Source of the DNA: JANLTP01 sp031363055
GTDB taxonomy: Bacteria; Pseudomonadota; Gammaproteobacteria; Burkholderiales; Burkholderiaceae_E
Length of the DNA stretch: 23,547 nucleotides
NCBI GenBank assembly: GCA_031363055.1
Contig: JANLTP010000204.1
Location: 1-23,547, forward strand
Reading direction: 5' to 3'
Of this stretch, positions 16,258 through 21,781 are shown one piece after another (position 1 is the first letter of the stretch; every line of letters begins with the position of its first letter). Position numbers and translations under genes: made by a program. The notes below the pieces were generated by a model. That model saw nothing but the letters and a program-made list of their open reading frames with translations, was not told where the DNA came from and did no database searches.

Positions 16258-16297
16258 TATTTGCCTGAATCTCTATTTGCCTGAATCTCTATTTGCC
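16258..16297 (-). repeat. 16-bp tandem repeat at the binding-protein stop codon
   Basis: The unit TATTTGCCTGAATCTC (plus strand) occurs twice in full, at 16258-16273 and 16274-16289, plus a third half copy at 16290-16297. In the coding direction each copy contains GGCAAATA. The real stop codon lies at the 16289-16291 boundary and is copied once more downstream. It looks like a replication-slippage duplication in the gap before the ATPase gene. Confidence 0.9.
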
Positions 16298-17344
16298 CAG
16301 AATATTGCGCGCTTCCTTTGACGGCAAATAAGCCGGGGTCCAGATCTTGTCCGGATCGATGCGGTCCTTGGTGGCAAAGGCGTCAGCGACCTGTGAGGCC
16401 ATCAGTGAAAGGCGCGGGCCGTCCACTGAACCAAACCCTTCTGCGCGTGCATCGGGCGTGTTGATGGAACCGGCAATCGCCAGTTTCAGGCGCCGCTTCT
16501 CGAGCGTTTCATCGATGATACCGTCACGATCCTTGACGAATTTGATCGCGCCATCCGGGTCGGCCAGAACATCCTTGACCGCCTTGGTGAAGGCGCGCAG
16601 AAACCCTTTGACGGCCTCCGGATTTTTCTTGGCGAAGTCATCTGACACGATCACGGCGTTGCCGTAGAGCTTCACGCCGAATTGCGGGTACGACAGAATC
16701 GCGACGTCCTCGTCCTTGATGCCGCGCGCATTCAAATTGAGCAACGAGGTGAAATAAAAACCGGTGATTGCATCGACATCGCCTTTGGCGAGCATGGTTT
16801 CGCGCAGCGGCGGGTCCATCGACACCCAGTTGACCTTGGTCAGATCGATGCCATTGGCTTTTGCAAAGATCGGGAAGGCCTTGCGACCGGCATCGAAGAC
16901 CGGTGCGCCGAGCTTTTTGCCGACCAGGTCGGAGGGCTTCTTGATGCCGGTCTTCTTTAGCGAAAACACGGCGGCGGGCGTGTTGTTGTAGACCATCATG
17001 ACCGCGATCGGCTTCGAGGGCGCGGTCGGGTTATTGCCCTGAAACTCCATGAGCGCGGCGAGGTCGGCGAAGCCCATTTCATAGGCGCCGGAGGCAACCC
17101 GATTGACGGCGTTGCCGGAGCCATTGCCAGCGTCGACCGTGACGTCGAGTTTTTCATCCTTGAAATAGCCCTTCGCCTTGGCGGCCAGGAACAGCGCGGC
17201 CGGGCCTTCGAAGCGCCAGTCGAGCTGAAACTTGATCTTGGTTTCCTGTGCCCAGGCGGCGGAGGTGCCGAACAGTAGCGCTGAAGACAATGCGGCGGCG
17301 AGACTCACTCGCAGTGGGCGTAAACAAATCATCGAATCAAACAT
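16289..17344 (-). CDS. ABC transporter periplasmic substrate-binding protein (NMT1/THI5-like, NitT/TauT)
   Basis: 351-residue periplasmic binding protein. It has a signal peptide (RPLRVSLAAALSSALLFG, then TSAAWAQ, cleavage near AWA-Q). The mature protein begins KIKFQLDWRFEGPAALFLAA, the usual opening of NMT1/SsuA-like proteins. Further typical parts are KGYFKDEKLDVTV, RVASGAYEMGFADLAALMEF and LVGKKLGAPVFDAGRKAFPI, where the ligand normally sits. It delivers its ligand to the permease and ATPase encoded downstream. The ligand cannot be told from sequence; relatives bind sulfonates, pyrimidine precursors, riboflavin or aromatic acids. ATG 17344 is preceded by GGGAGA. It diverges from the D-lactate dehydrogenase gene over 122 bp, which hints at but does not show a shared regulator. 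Confidence 0.92.
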   Translation of the reverse strand: MFDSMICLRPLRVSLAAALSSALLFGTSAAWAQETKIKFQLDWRFEGPAALFLAAKAKGYFKDEKLDVTVDAGNGSGNAVNRVASGAYEMGFADLAALMEFQGNNPTAPSKPIAVMMVYNNTPAAVFSLKKTGIKKPSDLVGKKLGAPVFDAGRKAFPIFAKANGIDLTKVNWVSMDPPLRETMLAKGDVDAITGFYFTSLLNLNARGIKDEDVAILSYPQFGVKLYGNAVIVSDDFAKKNPEAVKGFLRAFTKAVKDVLADPDGAIKFVKDRDGIIDETLEKRRLKLAIAGSINTPDARAEGFGSVDGPRLSLMASQVADAFATKDRIDPDKIWTPAYLPSKEARNILGK

Positions 17345-17466
17345 GAAACAAGGTCTCCCGGGAATGGCGGTCTAAGGGCATTGACCGGCTTATTTTTAGT
17401 CAAGCAACAATTATGCCGCGAATTATTGATTCCCAGTAAACTGTGAGGTATTCGAGGAGACAAGCA

Positions 17467-18879
17467 ATGAATCACCCGGTCCCGTTGTTCGGCGCGCTCA
17501 AGCGTCCTTTGCCAGACGTGCTTGTGACTGCGCTCAGGAGTCAATTCGCCGAACGCTTTTCGACAGCCGCCGCCGTGCGTGACCATCATGGTCGCGATGA
17601 GTCGCCGTTTCCGGTAACACCGCCCGATGCTGTGGTGTTCGCGCAGTCCACCGACGATGTGGTGGCGGCCGTCAAGCTGTGCGCCCAGTACAAGATTCCG
17701 GTCATCGCCTTCGGTGCTGGCTCGTCGCTCGAGGGCCATCTGCTGGCAATTCATGGCGGCGTCTGTATCGATGTTTCACAGATGAATCAGGTCCTGGCAG
17801 TCAATGCCGAAGACCTGACGGCAACCGTGCAGGCGGGCGTGTTGCGCAAACAGTTGAATGAGGAACTGAAGTCCACCGGTTTGTTCTTTCCGATCGACCC
17901 CGGCGCCGATGCCAGTCTGGGTGGCATGTCCGCTACCCGCGCCTCGGGCACGAACGCGGTTCGTTATGGAACCATGAAAGAAAACGTGTTGGGCCTGACG
18001 GTGGTGACGCCCGAAGGCAAGGTGATTCGCACTGCACGCCGCGCCAAGAAGTCATCGGCCGGTTACGACCTGACACGCCTGTACATTGGCTCAGAAGGAA
18101 CGCTGGGCATCATCACCGAAGTCACGGTCAAGTTGTATCCGGTGCCCGAAGCGATGACGGCTGCGGTCGTCAATTTTCCGACGATGGAAGCGGCGGTCAA
18201 TACGGTGATCCAGACCATTCAGTTGGGTGTACCGATTGCGCGCAGCGAGTTTTTGTGTGAGGCGACGATTCGCGCCATCAATGCGCATAGTCATACCACC
18301 ATGCGTGAGGCGCCGACTTTGTTCTTCGAGTTTCATGGCACTGAGGCGTCGGCCAAGGAGCAGGCTGAGCTGGTTCAGAGTTTGTGTCATGACATGGGCG
18401 GGCAAGACTTCGAATGGGCCACACGGCCTGAGGACCGCACGCGTCTTTGGAACGCCCGGCACAATGCCTATTTCGCCTGTCTTCAGGTGCGTGCCGGTTG
18501 CCGCGCCATTTCAACTGACACCTGCGTGCCGATTTCGCGCCTCGCCGAATCGATCACCGGCGCGCGGCGTATTCTTGATTCAGCGCGCTTTCCGACCATG
18601 CTCCTGGGTCACGTCGGCGATGGCAATTTCCATGCGGTCTTGCTCATCGATCCGAACGATGCGGCCGAAATAGCCGATGCTGAGCGGCTGAATGACGAGA
18701 TCGTCAGGTTGGCGCTATCGATGGACGGCACCTGCACCGGCGAGCACGGCATCGGTCTGCACAAGATGGGCTTCCTGGTCGAAGAAGCCGGTGAGGATGC
18801 GATTGATATCATGCGCCGGATCAAGCTGGCGCTGGACCCGGATAACATAATGAATCCGGGGAAGATATTCAATATTTAA
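17467..18879 (+). CDS. FAD-linked D-lactate dehydrogenase (GlcD/LDHD family)
   Basis: 470-residue flavoenzyme that oxidises D-lactate or a related D-2-hydroxy acid to the keto acid and passes electrons to the respiratory chain or cytochrome c. The N-terminal FAD-binding domain has IAFGAGSSLEGHLLAIHGGV, PGADASLGGMSATRASGTNA and GSEGTLGIITEVTVKLYP. The C-terminal cap has LLGHVGDGNFHAVL and CTGEHGIGLHKMGFL, whose histidines and Glu belong to the active or metal site. It ends DPDNIMNPGKIF, as in GlcD/Dld. The frame opens at GTG 17443, but ATG 17467 lies 6 nt after a clear GAGGAGA and was chosen. Its stop shares TTAA with the convergent epimerase stop. Exact substrate is inferred from the family; glycolate oxidase subunits are the main alternative. 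Confidence 0.9.
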   Translation: MNHPVPLFGALKRPLPDVLVTALRSQFAERFSTAAAVRDHHGRDESPFPVTPPDAVVFAQSTDDVVAAVKLCAQYKIPVIAFGAGSSLEGHLLAIHGGVCIDVSQMNQVLAVNAEDLTATVQAGVLRKQLNEELKSTGLFFPIDPGADASLGGMSATRASGTNAVRYGTMKENVLGLTVVTPEGKVIRTARRAKKSSAGYDLTRLYIGSEGTLGIITEVTVKLYPVPEAMTAAVVNFPTMEAAVNTVIQTIQLGVPIARSEFLCEATIRAINAHSHTTMREAPTLFFEFHGTEASAKEQAELVQSLCHDMGGQDFEWATRPEDRTRLWNARHNAYFACLQVRAGCRAISTDTCVPISRLAESITGARRILDSARFPTMLLGHVGDGNFHAVLLIDPNDAAEIADAERLNDEIVRLALSMDGTCTGEHGIGLHKMGFLVEEAGEDAIDIMRRIKLALDPDNIMNPGKIFNI

Positions 18880-19847
18880 TTGCTGTAAAACTCCAGGTAC
18901 CACTGCACAAAGTTCTTCAGGCCCGTCTCCAGCGAAGTTCGCGGAACAAAATTGATCGCCTCGCTCAGCCGGGTTGTATCGGCGAAGGTTTGTTCGACAT
19001 CACCGGGCTGCATCGGCAAACGTTCCCACACCGCTTTTTTCCCCAGATTGCGTTCAAGGATTTGAATCAAGTCGCTGACATGCACCGGGGTGTTGTTGCC
19101 GATGTTGTAGAGTGAAAACGGTGGACTCTTATTGGTGGCTGGGCCGAGTTCGAGCAATCGACCAATGACCTCGACGATATCGTCGATATAGGTAAAGTCT
19201 CGCTTGAGCTTGCCGTCGGCAAAGACTGGTATGCTCTGGCCGGCGATGATTTTCTGCGTAAAACTGAAATACGCCATGTCGGGCCGCCCCCACGGGCCGT
19301 AGACGGTAAAGAATCTGAGGCCAGTCATCGGCAGTTTGTATAAATGGCTGTAGCTATAGGCCATCAGTTCGCCCGATCGTTTGGTCGCCGCATAAAGACT
19401 GATCGGCCGATCAACCGGGTCGTCTTCATGAAATGGCACTTTGCTGTTCAGCCCATAAACGCTGGAGCTGCTCGCAAACGCTAGATGACCAACCTCGAAC
19501 TGCCGACACATTTCAAGTACGTTTCCTTGACCCATCAAATTGGACTGAAAGTAGGCGCCCGGGTTCGTCAGGCTATAGCGCACACCAGCCTGCGCGGCCA
19601 GATGGGCAACTGCTTGCGGCCTGAATGAAGCGAACAGCGCGCGCAGGCCGCTTTCATCGCAGAGGTCGAGATTCACGCAGCTGAATTGCCGCGACTTTAG
19701 AAAACGTGCCACCCGGGCTTGCTTCAGTTCGACCGAATAGTAGTCATTGAAGTTATCAAAACCCATGACCTCATGGCCACGATCGGCCAGGTGAGCTGCG
19801 AGGTGACTGCCGATGAAGCCGGCTGCGCCTGTAATTAGAATCTTCAT
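18876..19847 (-). CDS. NAD-dependent epimerase, UDP-glucuronate 4-epimerase type
   Basis: 323-residue extended SDR enzyme, near the usual ~335 of this group. The NAD site is MKILITGAAGFIGSHLAAHL with GFDNFNDYY. The catalytic part has SSSSVYG and YAATK (Tyr and Lys). The signature FFTVYGPWGRPDMAYFSFTQ followed by DGKLKRDFTYIDDIVE is typical of UDP-glucuronate 4-epimerases (CapI/LspL). These convert UDP-GlcA to UDP-GalA for surface polysaccharides. ATG 19847 lies one base after the stop of a UDP-glucose dehydrogenase remnant (TGATATG). An in-frame TTG at 19859 would overlap that remnant. With its natural partner deleted here, the UDP-GlcA must come from elsewhere. It converges on the lactate dehydrogenase gene. 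Confidence 0.92.
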   Translation of the reverse strand: MKILITGAAGFIGSHLAAHLADRGHEVMGFDNFNDYYSVELKQARVARFLKSRQFSCVNLDLCDESGLRALFASFRPQAVAHLAAQAGVRYSLTNPGAYFQSNLMGQGNVLEMCRQFEVGHLAFASSSSVYGLNSKVPFHEDDPVDRPISLYAATKRSGELMAYSYSHLYKLPMTGLRFFTVYGPWGRPDMAYFSFTQKIIAGQSIPVFADGKLKRDFTYIDDIVEVIGRLLELGPATNKSPPFSLYNIGNNTPVHVSDLIQILERNLGKKAVWERLPMQPGDVEQTFADTTRLSEAINFVPRTSLETGLKNFVQWYLEFYSN

Positions 19848-19848
19848 A

Positions 19849-19971
19849 TCATCGGGCAATCCCGAAACAGGTCAGCCCAGCCTTCGCAACGTCGTCGGGT
19901 GCGTAAATGTTCCGGCCATCGAAAAAGACCTGGTCGCGCAGCACCTCTTTGAGAAAAGTCGCGATGTTCAT
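19849..19971 (-). pseudogene. UDP-glucose 6-dehydrogenase, C-terminal remnant
   Basis: The 40 codons before the TGA at 19849-19851 match the end of UDP-glucose/GDP-mannose dehydrogenases: FLKEVLRDQVFFDGRNIYAP, then DDVAKAGLTCFGIAR. The family usually ends like VIFDGRNLYDP...GF.Y..IGR. The rest of a ~440-residue protein is missing, and a TAG lies in frame 12 nt upstream of the ATG at 19971. Just upstream, the +1 frame reads EEWHRNGFR, faintly like the family's TEW..FR, so a frameshift may also be involved. The remnant ends 1 nt before the epimerase start, in the normal ugd-epimerase operon order. The ATG could still be translated into a 40-residue peptide that couples to the epimerase. Confidence 0.75.
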
Positions 19972-20128
19972 CGGAACCCGTTTCTATGCCACTCTTCATT
20001 AGATAAATATATTACTGTAATTATCGCCGAGTCTTAGCCCAAGTCATTGACCGATTTTCTTTTAAAGGCGCTCGCACCATTCGGCTGACTCGTCAAAGAG
20101 ACCGCAGTGTTCATAGTACTTTAGTGGA

Positions 20129-20157
20129 TTGCGATTCATTAACATATTTGTTATAGT
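20129..20157 (+). promoter_or_regulatory. Candidate sigma70 promoter of the toxin remnant/antitoxin
   Basis: TTGCGA (20129-20134, 4 of 6) and TATAGT (20152-20157, 5 of 6) are separated by an ideal 17 bp. The expected start of transcription is about 20164, exactly at the GTG that opens the toxin remnant, which would make that message leaderless. The region is AT-rich relative to its surroundings. Confidence 0.55.
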
Positions 20158-20163
20158 CGTCCT

Positions 20164-20274
20164 GTGGACTTCACGATTGTCTATTACAGCAAGCAAGTCG
20201 AGGACGACATTCTGTCCTTGCCTGAAGGAGTTAAAAGATGGCTAGTCATGAGCAAATCGTCAAGAAGCTATTGA
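20164..20274 (+). pseudogene. Gp49/HigB-like (RelE superfamily) toxin, truncated N-terminus
   Basis: From GTG 20164 the frame reads VDFTIVYYSKQVEDDILSLP followed by EGVKR. This matches the first strand and helix of phage Gp49-like HigB toxins, which carry YYSE.V...IL.LP.G. A normal toxin is about 100-115 residues. Here the similarity stops after roughly 24 residues, where the frame runs out of phase into the antitoxin gene and ends at TGA 20272-20274. The conserved C-terminal catalytic part is absent, so no toxin activity is expected. The codons for EG supply the antitoxin's Shine-Dalgarno. It is most simply explained by a deletion between toxin and antitoxin. Confidence 0.7.
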
Positions 20275-20525
20275 AGCGCCCGGGAGTTCGAGCGGAAGTC
20301 GATCGTATAGAGCGAGAAGAAGGTGTTCTTCTTGACGCGTTGTTGAAAGCGCGCTTGGGTGCTGGGCTGACGCAAGCAGAAGTGGCTGAACGCATGGGCA
20401 CTCAGGCACCATCGGTCGCACGTCTCGAACGCTCCTTGGCCACTGGAAAACATTCGCCTTCGATAGCGACAGTACGCAAATATGTCAGTGCCTGCGGCAG
20501 AAAGCTTGTTCTACGAGTTGCTTGA
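20238..20525 (+). CDS. XRE-family HTH antitoxin (HigA-like), without intact toxin
   Basis: 95-residue DNA-binding protein. The N-terminal helix region MASHEQIVKKLLKRPGVRAE is of the type seen in antitoxins paired with Gp49-like toxins. It is followed by the helix-turn-helix LLKARLGAGLTQAEVAERMG with TQAPSVARLERS (about 35-67), and the domain closes with HSPSIATVRKYVSACGRKL. It would normally neutralise its toxin and repress its own operon. Here the upstream toxin gene is reduced to its first codons. GAAGGAG lies 7 nt before ATG 20238. The protein appears complete, so it may still act as a repressor or protect against related toxins. It converges on gcvT with a 59-bp gap. Confidence 0.88.
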   Translation: MASHEQIVKKLLKRPGVRAEVDRIEREEGVLLDALLKARLGAGLTQAEVAERMGTQAPSVARLERSLATGKHSPSIATVRKYVSACGRKLVLRVA

Positions 20526-20571
20526 GAAAATTTAACTTCGCATTGCGCGCTGAAAAGTTTCAAGTGGGCAA

Positions 20572-20587
20572 TAGAGATTTTTCTCTA
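20572..20587. repeat. Perfect AT-rich hairpin over the gcvT stop codon
   Basis: TAGAGA and TCTCTA flank a TTTT loop, making a perfect 6-bp stem. It covers the gcvT stop (20585-20587) and lies 47 bp beyond the antitoxin stop on the other strand. There is no following T run, so it is at most a weak bidirectional terminator or RNA 3'-end structure. Confidence 0.4.
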
Positions 20588-21781
20588 ATAGCGTTTGTAC
20601 CGCTTCGTCACAAACGGTAAAGCACTGATTTTGACCGACGGCCGTTTGTCGCGAACCGCCGCGCGCAAGTCGGCGTGCGGATTTGCTAGGGCGGTCACGT
20701 CCACGTAGGCCAACATCACTGGCTTGCCTAAACTGGGGGACAGGGTTCCACTGGTCACTGCGCCCACTATCTGGTCGTTCCCATCCACGATCGCCGCGTG
20801 TGATCGTATCGGTATATTGTCCTCCGATACCAAGCCGACCAGCTTGCGTGTAACGCCATTGGCCAGTTGCCCGAGGATCAATGCTGCACCGGGAAACCCC
20901 GCGCATTTCGAGCCACCTGTTCTCCTGGACTTCGGAATCGCGAACTGTAGCCCGGCGGCTACCGGCGTCGTGTCTGGGCCAATATCATTACCGTGCAAGG
21001 GCAGGCCGGCTTCGAGTCGCAAGGTATCGCGCGCACCGAGGCCAATCGGTTTTACGCGGAGGTCTTCGAGCAGGCGGCGCGCGATTCGGTCAGCGTGCTG
21101 GGTCGGAATGGATATCTCGTAACCATCTTCTCCGGTGTAGCCTGAACGAGTCGCGAAGCACTCGACACCGAGCAGGGTTAGACCGGTCGATTGCATGAAG
21201 CGCAGATCGGCGGCTTTCGGATCAAGGGCTGCCAAAACGCTTTCCGAGGCTGGGCCTTGCAGCGCCAGTAACGCGGCGTCGATCCATTCAAAGCGCAAGC
21301 CCGGCGCCAAACTCTTTAGACGTCGAAGATCGTTTTCGCGATTGCCGGCATTGACGATGATGCGCACTTCCGATCCGAGATTCACCAGCATCAGATCGTC
21401 TTCAATACCGCCTTGATCGTTCAGCAAATACGAGTACTTCTGATGGCCGATACCGCGCGCGTCGGGTACTGGCCAGTCGGCGAAGTCTACCGGTAACGCG
21501 GCTTCGAGCGCGGCCTGCAGCTCTGCGGACGGTGCAGTATTTCGATTTGCTGTCGACGCCGCCGTCGACGTTGCCGCAGTCACCCGCAACTGCCCCATAT
21601 GTGAGACATCAAACAAGCCCGCCTGGGCTCGGGTGTGCAGATGTTCGGCTTTCAGGCCGCTGGCGTATTGAATCGGCATATCGTAGCCCGCGAATCCGCC
21701 CATGCGTGCGCCGAGTTCGCGGTGCAGTCCGTCGAGCGCCAATCGCTTGAGCGGCTGACCGATTTCGGGCGCGTCACTCAT
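20585..21781 (-). CDS. gcvT: Glycine cleavage system T protein (aminomethyltransferase)
   Basis: 398-residue enzyme of the glycine cleavage system. It takes the aminomethyl group from lipoylated H protein and, with tetrahydrofolate, releases ammonia and forms 5,10-methylene-THF. Landmarks are LHRELGARMGGFAGYDMPIQ near the N-terminus, LFDVSHMGQL, GGIEDDLMLVNLG, ATRSGYTGEDGYEISIPTQH, GLGARDTLRLEAGLPLHGND and a C-terminus ending LPFVTKRYKRY. After the VSHMGQ strand the chain carries an Ala/Ser/Thr/Asn-rich stretch (STAASTANRNTAPS) longer than usual. The frame is open to 22027, but ATG 21781 matches the family start and overlaps the gcvP stop by 8 nt. It follows gcvP rather than leading T-H-P, and no gcvH lies between them. 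Confidence 0.95.
   Translation of the reverse strand: MSDAPEIGQPLKRLALDGLHRELGARMGGFAGYDMPIQYASGLKAEHLHTRAQAGLFDVSHMGQLRVTAATSTAASTANRNTAPSAELQAALEAALPVDFADWPVPDARGIGHQKYSYLLNDQGGIEDDLMLVNLGSEVRIIVNAGNRENDLRRLKSLAPGLRFEWIDAALLALQGPASESVLAALDPKAADLRFMQSTGLTLLGVECFATRSGYTGEDGYEISIPTQHADRIARRLLEDLRVKPIGLGARDTLRLEAGLPLHGNDIGPDTTPVAAGLQFAIPKSRRTGGSKCAGFPGAALILGQLANGVTRKLVGLVSEDNIPIRSHAAIVDGNDQIVGAVTSGTLSPSLGKPVMLAYVDVTALANPHADLRAAVRDKRPSVKISALPFVTKRYKRY

Noticed and set aside
17410..17440. Promoter for the ABC binding protein (TTTACT-19-CATAAT, minus strand)
   Set aside because: The -10 match is good but the spacer is long and the -35 poor; not strong enough to list.
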